From: a virus
Strand: one strand, 5' to 3'
IMG/VR virus record: IMGVR_UViG_3300034092_001658
Span: 1 to 48,207 of that record
DNA: 48,207 nucleotides
The position numbers were made by a program, and so were the translations under genes. Of the stretch, positions 18,205 through 27,408 are shown piece after piece. Numbering within the stretch: position 1 is the first letter of the stretch; each line of letters starts with the position of its first letter. The notes beneath the pieces were generated by a model, which was not told where the DNA came from, did no database searches, and saw nothing but the letters and a program-made list of their open reading frames with translations.

Positions 18205-18936
18205 ATGAATAATTTAAAATTTGAACTAATAATCGCTTATTATAAAAGACCCAAAATTGTCTTAAACGCGTTAGAATCTATATTAAAATCTACATATGAT
18301 AATTGGCATTTAACATTCGTTGATGATTCCGGTGACGATTCTTTTAAAGAAACTTTTATAAACTACGGGTTTACACCTTCTAAAATAACATACTCACCAA
18401 TATTAATGTCAGATGATGAGAAAATTAAAATAGGTGGGTCAATATTTGGAAAGTACGTTAACGACGCAATACAAACCACAGATGCTGATATCATTATACT
18501 AATATGTGATGACGACGCATTGTTTCCGGATTGTATGGAAAACCTTAATAAATTTTATACCGAAAACCCTGATAAAATGTGGGGGTATTCTCATGTTAAA
18601 TTCTTCAATCCCGAAAAACAACATTATTCAGAATCAACCGATGTACCAAGCGATAGAACATTTAACACATCAAATTTAAATGATTACACATCACCAATTC
18701 AACCATCGTGTAGAGTTGATAGTTCTCAAGTATCTTTTAGAAAAAACGCTTTTACACAAACAAATTTATGGTACCCTTATCCACATACAAAAGATTTAGA
18801 TAGAAATGTTTTTGAAAAATTATATAAAAAAATAGGACTATGTCATTTTACTAACTGCTACGGACAATATAAAGGTTGGTTTGCAAATCAATTAGGTGTT
18901 AGAGCACGAACAGGTAAAGGAGATTTTATTAACTAA
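18205..18936 (+). CDS. GT2-type glycosyltransferase, tandem copy 2
   Basis: 243 residues, same GT-A layout as its left neighbour, with ICDDDALFPDCM as the metal site. It begins 12 bases after copy 1 ends. Within the first 130 residues I count only about a dozen substitutions relative to copy 1. The segment around 140-215 (ESTDVPSDRTFNTSN...) is largely different, and TNCYGQYKGWFANQLGVR is again shared. Both copies keep their DxD motif and full length, so both are probably active, likely with different acceptors or linkage positions. Confidence 0.85.
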   Translation: MNNLKFELIIAYYKRPKIVLNALESILKSTYDNWHLTFVDDSGDDSFKETFINYGFTPSKITYSPILMSDDEKIKIGGSIFGKYVNDAIQTTDADIIILICDDDALFPDCMENLNKFYTENPDKMWGYSHVKFFNPEKQHYSESTDVPSDRTFNTSNLNDYTSPIQPSCRVDSSQVSFRKNAFTQTNLWYPYPHTKDLDRNVFEKLYKKIGLCHFTNCYGQYKGWFANQLGVRARTGKGDFIN

Positions 18937-18954
18937 ACAACTAAAATAATTTAA

Positions 18955-19701
18955 ATGGCTACATACAGCAAATCAAAGAACGCTAAACCTACCCCTACTC
19001 CGGAAACTACAAGTAAACCGGTTAATAAGAAAGAATTAATTAACCAAATTATTAAAAGAAAAACTAAAGAAAAGTTTTTAACCAACAATCAAAAAAAATA
19101 TTATGATACTTTAATTGACAGTGAAATCACTGTTTGTTCCGGACCTGCGGGTGTTGGTAAAAGTTATATTACAATGAAAGCCGCGATTGACTTACTCGCT
19201 GACCCTGAAACACCATATGAAAAAATTATTATTGTTAGACCCGCTGTTGAAGCTGAAGAAAAATTAGGTTCACTACCAGGTAATGTTGAAGAAAAATTAG
19301 ACCCATACATTTTCCCATCATATTATTTATTAAATAAAATTATTGGGAAAGAATCTAGAGAAAAATTAAAAGAAATCGATGTTATTGAAGTATTTGCCTT
19401 GGCATTTATGAGAGGTATGAACATTGATAATTCTATTTTAATTTTTGAAGAGGGTCAAAATGCCACCCCAAGTCAAATGAAATTACTTTTAACTAGAATT
19501 GGGTTTAACAGTAAATTCTTTATATCCGGTGATGTAGAACAATCAGACAAATATAAAAATAAAACTCATAGTGGTTTATGGGACGCAATTGAAAAATTTA
19601 GAGATAGTGAATATATATCAATTTTTGAATTTAAAGATAAAAAAGATATCGTTAGAAATCCGTTGATTAGTAGAATATTAGACAAGTACGAAGAAAACTA
19701 A
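18955..19701 (+). CDS. phoH: PhoH-like P-loop ATPase
   Basis: 248 residues. Walker A is CSGPAGVGKSYITMKAA (GPAGVGKS 63-70). IIVRPAVEAEEKLGSLPG follows as in all PhoH proteins. Walker B reads ILIFEEGQNATPSQMKLLLTRIG (160-182), and FFISGDVEQSD is the sensor-like segment. In most PhoH proteins Walker B is D-E-A-Q-N; here it is E-E-G-Q-N. The family is widespread in phages and is thought to be an RNA-linked ATPase/helicase; its exact role in phage is not settled. The first 40 residues are a Thr/Pro/Lys-rich tail. It is followed by a strong terminator. Confidence 0.92.
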   Translation: MATYSKSKNAKPTPTPETTSKPVNKKELINQIIKRKTKEKFLTNNQKKYYDTLIDSEITVCSGPAGVGKSYITMKAAIDLLADPETPYEKIIIVRPAVEAEEKLGSLPGNVEEKLDPYIFPSYYLLNKIIGKESREKLKEIDVIEVFALAFMRGMNIDNSILIFEEGQNATPSQMKLLLTRIGFNSKFFISGDVEQSDKYKNKTHSGLWDAIEKFRDSEYISIFEFKDKKDIVRNPLISRILDKYEEN

Positions 19702-19721
19702 TTTTAATATATTTTATTATA

Positions 19722-19763
19722 AAAGATAGGTAAACACAATTTAGTTTACTTATCTTTTTTTTT
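19722..19763 (+). terminator. Rho-independent terminator after phoH
   Basis: Left arm AAAGATAGGTAAAC (19722-19735) pairs with GTTTACTTATCTTT (19744-19757) around an 8-base loop, with a single G-T pair. Nine T follow the C at 19754, and A-runs on the left make it potentially bidirectional. Confidence 0.9.
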
Positions 19764-19780
19764 ATATAACTTTTGTTGAT

Positions 19781-20383
19781 ATGAGAATTGGTATAGAAAT
19801 TAATGGAGTGTTAAGAGATACTTTAGGAAAAATTGAACAAACTTATCAGAAATTTTTAATCGATAAAACTGATGGTATTGAAGACGACGAGTCATTTGAA
19901 TATAAAATGACCTACCCGATAAATAGTTTAACATTAAACGACCATTTTTCATTTCCGGATGATGATGAATTATATTCATTTTTATATGAAGAATTTGCTA
20001 TGGAAATTTTTGGTCACGCACAATCCTCAGAATATAATACATTTATTGATTTAAACGAAATTTATATATCTTTAAGAGATAATCACGATTTATTAATTGT
20101 TTCGGATGAAATAGGAAAATCAAAACCCGCATCATTATTCTTTTTATCAAAATTTGGATGTCAATTAGAAAAAGTAAAATTTTATAGTAATTCAACAATT
20201 AATTCAATGTGGGATGAATTAGATATTTTACTTACATCCAATCCAGCCTTATTATTGGATTATCCGTCAGATAAAATATTAATAAAATATGAAACGGATT
20301 ATAATGAGAATATTACCACAATCCATTCTATAAAATCTATAAAAGAATTGGATGATAAATTAAAACAAATTTTAGAATGTTAA
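19781..20383 (+). CDS. HAD-like protein with altered catalytic motif
   Basis: 200 residues. The N-terminus RIGIEINGVLRDTLGKIEQ matches the HAD motif I layout (hhhDxDGVLxD) of 5'-deoxynucleotidase-like proteins, but the two catalytic Asp positions are Glu and Asn (E-I-N). Residues about 100-125 (HDLLIVSDEIGKSKPASLFFLSKFG) resemble HAD motif II/III, with Ser and Lys in expected places, and WDELDILLTSNPALL resembles motif IV. It appears to keep the fold while lacking the nucleophile. It might be a binding or regulatory relic. It starts 18 bases after the terminator T-run and overlaps the next gene by 7 bases. Confidence 0.6.
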   Translation: MRIGIEINGVLRDTLGKIEQTYQKFLIDKTDGIEDDESFEYKMTYPINSLTLNDHFSFPDDDELYSFLYEEFAMEIFGHAQSSEYNTFIDLNEIYISLRDNHDLLIVSDEIGKSKPASLFFLSKFGCQLEKVKFYSNSTINSMWDELDILLTSNPALLLDYPSDKILIKYETDYNENITTIHSIKSIKELDDKLKQILEC

Positions 20384-20655
20384 AAGTATTAGGAGAAAAC
20401 TATTATGTAGATTTGGATAAAATTGACGATTATGTTCAAATAAAAGCAAAAAAAACCGTCACGTCAGGTGACACTGAAGGGACTACCATAAGTATAATTA
20501 AATACGAAACAATTAAATTAATGTTAGAGATAGTTATGGATGAACCTGAAGAAATTGATGAGCAATTAGGGGCTAAAGGTACTAACAACTTATCAATCCC
20601 ATTTAAACTAGCGTTTAATACTCTATTGTATAAAAAATTAATAAATAAAATATAA
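20377..20655 (+). CDS. Unrecognised small protein
   Basis: 92 residues, acidic centre (VMDEPEEIDEQLG) and beta-type N-terminus. It overlaps the HAD-like gene by 7 bases and precedes a GT-B gene by 5 bases. No motif, signal or membrane segment. The ATG at 20377 is the only sensible start. Function unknown. Confidence 0.6.
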   Translation: MLKVLGENYYVDLDKIDDYVQIKAKKTVTSGDTEGTTISIIKYETIKLMLEIVMDEPEEIDEQLGAKGTNNLSIPFKLAFNTLLYKKLINKI

Positions 20656-20660
20656 TAAAC

Positions 20661-21722
20661 ATGACACAAGAACAAATTACAAAATTAGAACAGTCGATTC
20701 AAAACATGAAAGATAAAAAGTCAAGGATTTATCTTTTAGTTCAAGACACTAAAGGTAATGCAAAAGCTTCAGTCGCTTACATATACGAGTTAGGTATGGC
20801 ATTATTAAAAAATGGATACAACCCAATTATCTTACACGAAACACCTGATTATACTGGAGTTGGTGAATGGTTAGGTGAGGATTATATGACATTACCACAT
20901 AAAACAATTGAAGGCCAAAATTTAGAAATTGCACCTGAAGATTTAATTGTTATCCCTGAATTATACGGGTTTGTGATGAGTCAAATTTCAAAATTACCTT
21001 GTGGTAAAATTGTATTGTCTCAAGCCCATGACCATATCTTGGAAACATTACAACCAGGCCAGACATGGTCACAATTAGGGTTTTATAAATGTATAACAAC
21101 TTCTGAAGCTCAAAAAGAATATATCGAGAATATTATGAGAGGTATTTCGATAGATGTTTTAAAACCATTTATTTCTGATAAATTTAAACCACATACTTTA
21201 CCATCAAAACCTATTATTGCAATTCATGCTAGAGAACAAAGAGAAGCCCTTAACATGATTAAAAGTTTTTACATTAAATTTCCTCAATACAGATGGATAA
21301 CTTTTAGAGACATGAGAGGACTATCTATTGATGAGTTTGCAAGTGCTATGAAAGATTGTTTCTTATCTGTTTGGATTGATGAAACAAGCTCTTATGGTAC
21401 ATTCCCATTGGAATCTATGAAATGTAAAATACCTGTAGTTGGTTTAGTACCAAATTTAGTTCCTGAATGGATGAATGAAGACAATGGTGTTTGGGTTAAC
21501 AATAAAATCCAAATGGTTGATTTTGTCGCGGACTTTTTACAAAATTGGTTGGAAGACAGTATTAATGAAAATTTAGAAACTGAAATTATTAAAACTGCAG
21601 AAAATTTAAGTACTAAAGAAGATTTTGAAAAAATTTCATTAAACTTATTTGAAGGATATCTAACTAAAAGATTGGAATCATTTGAAGAACAATTAAATAA
21701 ACTACAAACAATAGAAGAATAA
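20661..21722 (+). CDS. GT-B-like glycosyltransferase
   Basis: 353 residues. The first domain includes SRIYLLVQDTKGNAKASVAYIYELGMALLKNGY, and KIVLSQAHDHIL and CITTSEAQKEYIENIM close it. The second has KPIIAIHAREQREALNMIKSFY and DEFASAMKDCFLSVWIDETSSYGTFPLESMKCKIPVVGL, the acidic E-x7-type sugar-nucleotide loop of GT-B enzymes (GTFPLESMKC). A C-terminal coiled coil (about 320-353) may mediate dimers. It lies two genes after PhoH and forms a pair with the GT2 gene that follows it by one base. Confidence 0.75.
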   Translation: MTQEQITKLEQSIQNMKDKKSRIYLLVQDTKGNAKASVAYIYELGMALLKNGYNPIILHETPDYTGVGEWLGEDYMTLPHKTIEGQNLEIAPEDLIVIPELYGFVMSQISKLPCGKIVLSQAHDHILETLQPGQTWSQLGFYKCITTSEAQKEYIENIMRGISIDVLKPFISDKFKPHTLPSKPIIAIHAREQREALNMIKSFYIKFPQYRWITFRDMRGLSIDEFASAMKDCFLSVWIDETSSYGTFPLESMKCKIPVVGLVPNLVPEWMNEDNGVWVNNKIQMVDFVADFLQNWLEDSINENLETEIIKTAENLSTKEDFEKISLNLFEGYLTKRLESFEEQLNKLQTIEE

Positions 21723-21723
21723 T

Positions 21724-22530
21724 ATGGAAAATTACTTTGACGTATCAGTTATATTACCGATTAAATCGGCAACCGCACCATTTTTTGAAGATTACTTTAA
21801 GAAATGTATTGAATCATTAAATAATCAAAAATTAAAAATTAATGAATTAGTTATTGTTCACACAAATGAAATACCTTTAGTTGAACTTTTAAAAGATTAC
21901 GATTTTGGTGACTTAAATGTAGTTAAATTAGAATGGGAAAAAGAACCTAATTACGCGGCACAAGTTAATCACGGTGTTAGAAATTCAAAATCTGAATGGG
22001 TTTCATTATTTGAATTTGATGATGAATATTCTAACATATGGTTTAAGAATGTTGACATCTACTCAAAAGCATACCCTAATATGGATGCGTTTTTACCAAT
22101 CGTTGTTGATACAGACCAACAAGGTAAATTTGCCGGGTTTACTAATGAAGCAACTTTCGCGGCAAACTTTACTCCGGAAATGGGTGTATTAACTCACGAT
22201 ACTTTATTAGATTATCAAAACTTCCAATCATCAGGAATGGTAATCAAAAAATCAAAATTTGTTGATTATGGATTAATCAAACCTTCGTTTAAATTAACGT
22301 TTGGGTATGAATTATTTTTACGATTAACACATAATTCAATTAACATTATGTCTATCCCAAGAATTGGTTATAAACATACTAATTTAAGAGATGGGTCAAT
22401 CTTTTGGAATTACAAAAATGGTAGAGATGTCTTAACTCCGGAAGAAGTTAAATTTTGGATTGAGTCCGCAAAAAAAGAATATTTTTTCATTAATGACAGA
22501 GCGATAAAATTTGAATCTCAAGAAGTTTAA
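21724..22530 (+). CDS. GT2-type glycosyltransferase
   Basis: 268 residues. VSVILPIKSATAPFFEDYFKKCIESL, NELVIVHTNE, NYAAQVNHGVRNSKSEWVSLFEFDDEYS (metal-binding F-D-D-E in place of D-x-D) and ELFLRLTHN follow the family-2 GT-A arrangement. No membrane helices. It ends in TAATG, whose last bases are the start codon of the sigma factor gene, so the sugar cassette and the late-transcription gene are translationally linked. Confidence 0.8.
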   Translation: MENYFDVSVILPIKSATAPFFEDYFKKCIESLNNQKLKINELVIVHTNEIPLVELLKDYDFGDLNVVKLEWEKEPNYAAQVNHGVRNSKSEWVSLFEFDDEYSNIWFKNVDIYSKAYPNMDAFLPIVVDTDQQGKFAGFTNEATFAANFTPEMGVLTHDTLLDYQNFQSSGMVIKKSKFVDYGLIKPSFKLTFGYELFLRLTHNSINIMSIPRIGYKHTNLRDGSIFWNYKNGRDVLTPEEVKFWIESAKKEYFFINDRAIKFESQEV

Positions 22531-23279
22531 TGACTGAAAATATTAATTTAACAGGGGATACAAATGTTGAGTTAAAAAAGAAAGGTAGAAAACCAACCCA
22601 ATTAAATTATTTTGATGTCCGAGAAGAAATGGCGGTAATAAGATTTTTAGAGTCCACGTCTTACGAAGAAAAAAATAAAATATACAATGAGTTTTTAAAA
22701 AAACCTTTAGACAAAATGATATCTTCAATCATACGAAGATACAAATTATATAGAAAAGACATGGATTTCACTGATATACATGTAGATACTCACTCGTTTT
22801 TAATGACAAAGATAGATAAGTTTAAACCTTCTAGAGAAAAGAAGGCTTATTCTTATTTTGGTACAATATGTAAAAACTATTTAATGGGTCAAATCATTAA
22901 AGACCAAAAAGAAACAAATAGAAAAATATCTTATGAAGATATTTCAACTAATTTGGAGAATAATGAAAATTTTTCCTATTACATAGAAAATGACGGACTA
23001 GATTCTGAAAAAGTAATTAAACACTTTTTAATTGAATTAGACAGATTCATTAAAGAAGAAAATTTATCAGAAAATGAAATTAAATTAGGACACGCACTTT
23101 ACGACATTTTTGAAAATTATGACTCGATATTTATTGGTAACGATAATAACAAGTTTAATAAAAATATTATTTTATTGTCTTTAAGAGAAATGACCAATCT
23201 TTCAACTAAAGAAATTAGGGGTTCAATGAGAAAATACAAAAATATGTATTACTCATTGATTCAACAGATGGTTAATTAA
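22530..23279 (+). CDS. T4 gp55-like late sigma factor
   Basis: 249 residues (T4 gp55 is 185). The segment FKPSREKKAYSYFGTICKN with YLMGQIIKDQKETNRKISYED (98-137) aligns with the sigma region 2 core of T4 gp55 (an F-D-x-x-K...AYITQ...RIKKERK pattern). The N-terminus has helices that fit region 1/2. The C-terminus (LSLREMTNLSTKEIRGSMRKYKNMYYSLIQ) could contact DNA or the beta flap. The role is to direct host RNA polymerase to phage late promoters. It stands directly before the tail operon it would be expected to control. Candidate targets are the ATATTTATA elements. Confidence 0.8.
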   Translation: MTENINLTGDTNVELKKKGRKPTQLNYFDVREEMAVIRFLESTSYEEKNKIYNEFLKKPLDKMISSIIRRYKLYRKDMDFTDIHVDTHSFLMTKIDKFKPSREKKAYSYFGTICKNYLMGQIIKDQKETNRKISYEDISTNLENNENFSYYIENDGLDSEKVIKHFLIELDRFIKEENLSENEIKLGHALYDIFENYDSIFIGNDNNKFNKNIILLSLREMTNLSTKEIRGSMRKYKNMYYSLIQQMVN

Positions 23280-23293
23280 AAAATAATAAATTA

Positions 23294-23303
23294 AATATTT
23301 ATA
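23294..23303 (+). promoter_or_regulatory. AATATTTATA element before the 23307 gene
   Basis: The element ends only 3 bases before the ATG, closer than at most other genes, so here it might serve a different role or be chance. Confidence 0.25.
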
Positions 23304-23306
23304 ATT

Positions 23307-23687
23307 ATGGCAAGACCGACAAAAAAAGAAATTAATTTAAGTAAAGAATCAATGTTATCATTGATGCAGGAAATCTACAATGAACTTGTGGAACAAAGAA
23401 GTACTGCTATTAGAATTCAAAACAAAATGTTAACAATGATGAAAGGTCCTGAAGATATGACTTTAATTGGTCCGGTGATTGAAAAACAACAAAAAATTAT
23501 TAATGATTGTGTTGAAAAAAAATTAACCCTATCTAAACTACAATCAAGTATGTGGGAAAAAACAAACAACAATGATGATGGTGGAGGATTTTCTATTACT
23601 GATTTAGGAGTTGACGACGCAATGCTTAAAACTTTAATTGAGAAAGACGCGTCTAAATCAGAGGGTTCTTATAAAATGAAAAAATAA
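23307..23687 (+). CDS. Unrecognised helical protein after the sigma factor
   Basis: 126 residues, predominantly helical, with a basic start (ARPTKKEINLSKESML) and Met-rich helix (MLSLMQEIYNELVEQRSTAIRIQNKMLTMM is split over two turns). The second half holds a Gly/Asn linker (NNNDDGGGF) and a short acidic tail. Size and position recall small transcription accessory or assembly proteins, but I see no similarity to T4 gp33. It is followed by the large tail gene after 6 bases. Function unknown. Confidence 0.6.
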   Translation: MARPTKKEINLSKESMLSLMQEIYNELVEQRSTAIRIQNKMLTMMKGPEDMTLIGPVIEKQQKIINDCVEKKLTLSKLQSSMWEKTNNNDDGGGFSITDLGVDDAMLKTLIEKDASKSEGSYKMKK

Positions 23688-23693
23688 TTTGTT

Positions 23694-25607
23694 ATGGCGT
23701 CATTAGATTTAGGTGTTGATTATAAAAAAATACAAGACAAGGTTACTGCTACCAGAAATTATAATGAGTTAAAAACTCAATATGATGATACTAGAAAACA
23801 AGCCGGTGAAGCTTTTGAACAGAAAAAAGCCGCTGTTACAGGTCAACTTGGTAAAATCAAGGAACAAACTAAACGTTATCAAAAAGAAATAAAAAATCAA
23901 TTTGAACAACTTTTAGATTTAGCAAACACTACCGGAGGAAAAGGGAGCGGTTCTCCAAGTTATATTAAAAGATTATTAATCACCGCTCTTAAAAATATTG
24001 AACCTAAACTTTCTCAAATAGCTTTAGAAGAATCAATAAACGCGGTTGGTTGTGACCAACAACAAGAATATAATGGTAGTTCTACATATTATATTAAAGT
24101 AAAATCAGTTGATTTATTAAATATTTTAACTTTAGACCCGAAAACTGAAGGTAAACCTTTATATGAAAAAGACCCAATATTAGTTCAGAATTATCCATTT
24201 TCAATGAATAAAGAATTATATCAATTGATTCAAACGGGTCAACCATATTCTGTGGATAATGGTCAAAATTACATAGGTCAATCAGGTCAAGATTTATTTG
24301 ATATCCAATACGTTAATTTAAACGCAAACAATGAAACCGGTCCTTGGTTTAAAGTTACATTATCAGATAGAGTTAATGGTGTTAATAAAGTTGGGACATT
24401 TCTAGTTGATTATTATAAAACAATTAAAATTACCGAACCAACCAATATGATAGCGTCAATAATGGAATCGTTAAGTGGTGCAGTATCAATGAGTGTTGGT
24501 GCCGGTGTAGGTCAAGTTGAAGACCAAAGTAAATTTGATATATTAATTCAACGAATTCTTGGATTATGTTTTGATAATAGAAGTGAAATTGATGTTAGCG
24601 GTATTGCTAAAGTACCTGAACTTGATGGTGTTGACGAAACGTTTTTTGAATTTACTGATATTGATTTAAGAAAAATAGACCAAAGAGTAACTAATATTAA
24701 AAATAAAGTAATAGAATTAGAAGAGTGTGATAATATATTATTACCTGTTGATTATCCGGCAGTTATCGCTCAAATTAATAATTTAAATTTAATTGATAAT
24801 AATAGTGACTTTATAAACGCTGCGGATAATTTAACTCAAGTATTAGCAGATAACCCTCAATGGGGTGCGGGTATTCAAACCAATGCTCAAGCGGCCCTAA
24901 ATTTTAATTTTATTAAATTAATCGCTCAAGGTATTGCGGGAGCATTTTTAACACCTAAAATATTACTACCAATATACGTAATGTTAAAAGCTATAGGTCA
25001 AGAAACAACCGACGCAATAAAAGGATTTGTTGATTTTGTAAAACAATTTAAAAAATTCGCAATAAATTTTATTTCTAAAATAGGTGCATTATTTGTTCAA
25101 GAATTATTTGAATTAATTAAAAGAGATATTTTATTATTAATTCAAAGAGTTATAAGTGATATTGTTAAAGAAAAAATTGATAAAAGAATTTCAATGATTT
25201 TAAAACTTATTCAGTTATTGTTAATTGTTGCTTCTTTTATAAGTGATTGGAGGAAGTGTAAAAGTGTCGTTGATGAATTACTGGCCCTATTAGATTTAAT
25301 AACAAGTAGTTTAGGTTTTGGTAGTCAAATCCCTTTACCATTATTATTCGCGTCACAACTATTAGACGGGTATTCCGAATCAAGAGCTTTTGTTGGGGCT
25401 ATTGAAGAATTCCAAAAAAGCGGTATCCCAACGGGAGCATTACCTGATGGTAGTCCTAATTTAGATATTTTAGGTAAATTTGGACAAATGAAGGCTATGG
25501 CAAGAGAAGATTCCGATAATAATAAAGTTCAACTTGCTATCGGCCCATTAACTATAACTCCAGCCGGTTTAACAGTACCTTCGAGTGCTTTTGGTAAAAA
25601 ATTATAA
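23694..25607 (+). CDS. Large tail/baseplate protein, hydrophobic C-terminal half
   Basis: 637 residues. Residues 25-75 form a coiled coil rich in Lys, Glu and Gln. Residues 80-260 are mixed and contain a GSGSPS linker. Residues 400-545 have several hydrophobic helices (FIKLIAQGIAGAFLTPKILLPIYVM, LLLIVASFI). The end is Gly/Pro-rich. Length is near T4 gp29 (590, tape measure), and tape-measure proteins also combine coiled coil with hydrophobic segments, but I cannot show homology. It lies between the late sigma gene and the gp5-like hub, so a tail interior or hub role is most likely. Confidence 0.55.
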   Translation: MASLDLGVDYKKIQDKVTATRNYNELKTQYDDTRKQAGEAFEQKKAAVTGQLGKIKEQTKRYQKEIKNQFEQLLDLANTTGGKGSGSPSYIKRLLITALKNIEPKLSQIALEESINAVGCDQQQEYNGSSTYYIKVKSVDLLNILTLDPKTEGKPLYEKDPILVQNYPFSMNKELYQLIQTGQPYSVDNGQNYIGQSGQDLFDIQYVNLNANNETGPWFKVTLSDRVNGVNKVGTFLVDYYKTIKITEPTNMIASIMESLSGAVSMSVGAGVGQVEDQSKFDILIQRILGLCFDNRSEIDVSGIAKVPELDGVDETFFEFTDIDLRKIDQRVTNIKNKVIELEECDNILLPVDYPAVIAQINNLNLIDNNSDFINAADNLTQVLADNPQWGAGIQTNAQAALNFNFIKLIAQGIAGAFLTPKILLPIYVMLKAIGQETTDAIKGFVDFVKQFKKFAINFISKIGALFVQELFELIKRDILLLIQRVISDIVKEKIDKRISMILKLIQLLLIVASFISDWRKCKSVVDELLALLDLITSSLGFGSQIPLPLLFASQLLDGYSESRAFVGAIEEFQKSGIPTGALPDGSPNLDILGKFGQMKAMAREDSDNNKVQLAIGPLTITPAGLTVPSSAFGKKL

Positions 25608-25609
25608 TT

Positions 25610-25831
25610 ATGAATAATATTGAGAAATCCGAAAAAACAAAAAATATAATTAAAGATTATAAAAATTCATCAAACAAAGATTTATCGTTTGCTATGGATT
25701 TTATTCAAGAAGATTTTAAGTTAACTAAAGAATCATTAATAAATTTAACACATCATTTAGATAAATTAGAATTAACTTATAATACAATATTAAAAGAGTA
25801 TCAGTCAAGAACAAAGAAAAATGGTCAATAA
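25610..25831 (+). CDS. Unrecognised small helical protein
   Basis: 73 residues, charged and helical ([17 protein letters not shown]). It starts 2 bases after the large tail gene and overlaps the gp5-like gene by 11 bases, so it is tightly coupled to both. It may be an assembly chaperone for one of them. That is inference from position alone. Confidence 0.6.
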   Translation: MNNIEKSEKTKNIIKDYKNSSNKDLSFAMDFIQEDFKLTKESLINLTHHLDKLELTYNTILKEYQSRTKKNGQ

Positions 25832-27386
25832 TCAAATAATTTTTCCCGGAATAGTACTTAACAATCAAGACCCTATGATGTTAGGGAGACTTCGTGTTAT
25901 ACCTGAAACTAAAAATTATCAAGATATTATTGCGTCAATTCCAGATTGGAATGAAGAAACTGACCCGTGGACATCAAGAGACCCTTTAATTTGTTTATCA
26001 TTATTACCTTTTTACGTTAGTCAAGTACCTCTTAAAGATGAATATGTTCATATAATTTATTCTAATAAAGATTTCCCATTTACTAATCAATTTTATGTTC
26101 AAGGGCCTTTTTCATCTCCAATGATAAGTCCATTTGAGAATTATCAAGGGGCTAAAAAATTCTTAGCATCAGGTGATAGAATTGCTCAAGGTATCTCAAT
26201 TAAAAACCAAGTAGGTGCTTATAGAAATCAAGGTAGTGTAGGAGTATTTCCTGAACCAGGTGACAATGCGTTGTTAGGTAGAGGAACTGCTGATGTGGTT
26301 GTTAAAGAAAATGAAGTATTAATAAGAGCCGGTAAAACTAAACGATTAGTAAAAGACCAACTACCTTTAGGTAATGTTAATAGAGCGTTTCTTCAATTAT
26401 CTAATTTTACACAACAAAAAATAACTAAAGACCCTGAAGGTGTAACAAGATTAGTTGAACAGGTAAAAGTTGTTAAAAAAATGATTATATGGAACATTGA
26501 TAATTTAGAAAATCTTCAAGGAGCGTTTAATGGTTCTGTTGGTTTATATAATGTGGTTCCAAGTGTTAGTGTAAATAGTGCAAATTTTAAATCAGATACT
26601 ATTACACAGTTGTCCGTTGGAACAAATTATGGGTCACCATTAGAGGAAATTAAATTTAATCAAAAAACATTTGATGAAGCATCTAGTATAATTAATAACT
26701 TTGTACAAGGTGTGTTTAGTGGTTTTATAAATATATCAGGTTATACTGTTAATAACCCCCAAAATTTTGCGCCAAACGTAACATTCCCATTAGTCGTTAC
26801 CCCTTCAAAATTAACATATACAACCGGTAATAAATTTTCACCTAACGACCTTGTTAGTGAAGTTGCGGAATATGTTAATTATGTAAGATTTTCTGATAAA
26901 ATAACATTAGACCCTGCAAGTAAAAAATACAAAGGATGGTTTTTAGTTTGGGAAAACAAATCAGGTAAACCAATTCTTGGTCCACAAGCCGATTTAAAAG
27001 AAGAAATAGTTATACCAACAGAGTTTATTCCTTCAGATATTACTTATAGTATTATGGGGTCTCAACGTATGTATTTCTTATCACAAGATTCCGCAGGGCC
27101 TAAAGGAAAAATTAGTTTAAGTCAAACTTTATATGGAATACCTCAAGATAAATTTATTGGAGATGAAAATAGTATTCTTAATCAAACATACCCTGTTGTT
27201 AGAGGAGATGAATTAATGGCGTTACTTAGAAAAATATTTTCATTTGTTACAGGACACGTTCATCCGGTGGCCACAATGGCACCTGTTCCGGTCGCAGCGG
27301 GTAACGGACAAACAACCGCAGAAATCAATGCAATCCTTGCAGATGCAGAAAATACCATCTTAAATCAAAATATTAGAATTAATTGA
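25821..27386 (+). CDS. gp5-like baseplate hub protein (OB-fold start)
   Basis: 521 residues. The N-terminus [24 protein letters not shown] matches the OB-fold opening of T4 gp5/VgrG hubs (G-x-V-x-x-x-x-D-P-x-x-x-GR-x-x-V). Residues 25-130 complete that fold. The C-terminus [23 protein letters not shown] resembles the hub segment F-x-x-x-HxHP found in this family. No lysozyme domain is visible: the E-x8-D-x5-T signature of gp5 is absent. It forms the central spike complex of the contractile tail. Overlaps the small gene before it by 11 bases. Confidence 0.75.
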   Translation: MVNNQIIFPGIVLNNQDPMMLGRLRVIPETKNYQDIIASIPDWNEETDPWTSRDPLICLSLLPFYVSQVPLKDEYVHIIYSNKDFPFTNQFYVQGPFSSPMISPFENYQGAKKFLASGDRIAQGISIKNQVGAYRNQGSVGVFPEPGDNALLGRGTADVVVKENEVLIRAGKTKRLVKDQLPLGNVNRAFLQLSNFTQQKITKDPEGVTRLVEQVKVVKKMIIWNIDNLENLQGAFNGSVGLYNVVPSVSVNSANFKSDTITQLSVGTNYGSPLEEIKFNQKTFDEASSIINNFVQGVFSGFINISGYTVNNPQNFAPNVTFPLVVTPSKLTYTTGNKFSPNDLVSEVAEYVNYVRFSDKITLDPASKKYKGWFLVWENKSGKPILGPQADLKEEIVIPTEFIPSDITYSIMGSQRMYFLSQDSAGPKGKISLSQTLYGIPQDKFIGDENSILNQTYPVVRGDELMALLRKIFSFVTGHVHPVATMAPVPVAAGNGQTTAEINAILADAENTILNQNIRIN

Positions 27387-27394
27387 TATTTATA
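27385..27394 (+). promoter_or_regulatory. GATATTTATA element before the 27409 gene
   Basis: Lies 14 bases before the ATG at 27409 and overlaps the stop codon of the hub gene. Its form is identical to the elements at 28888, 36486 and 39093. Candidate late promoter core. Confidence 0.45.
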
Positions 27395-27408
27395 TGTAAA
27401 ACATATTC

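Larger units (their letters stand above)
17461..18936 (+). repeat. Tandem gene duplication (two GT2 copies)
   Basis: The two open frames are equal in length and share near-identical nucleotide stretches at both ends, for example the opening of each gene. The middle third has diverged, giving a mosaic of conserved and variable blocks. Confidence 0.9.

Noticed and set aside
19702-19780. Host-type promoter before the 19781 gene (TAACTTTTG)
   Set aside because: Spacing in the -7 element is off by one base and no TTG lies at the right distance.
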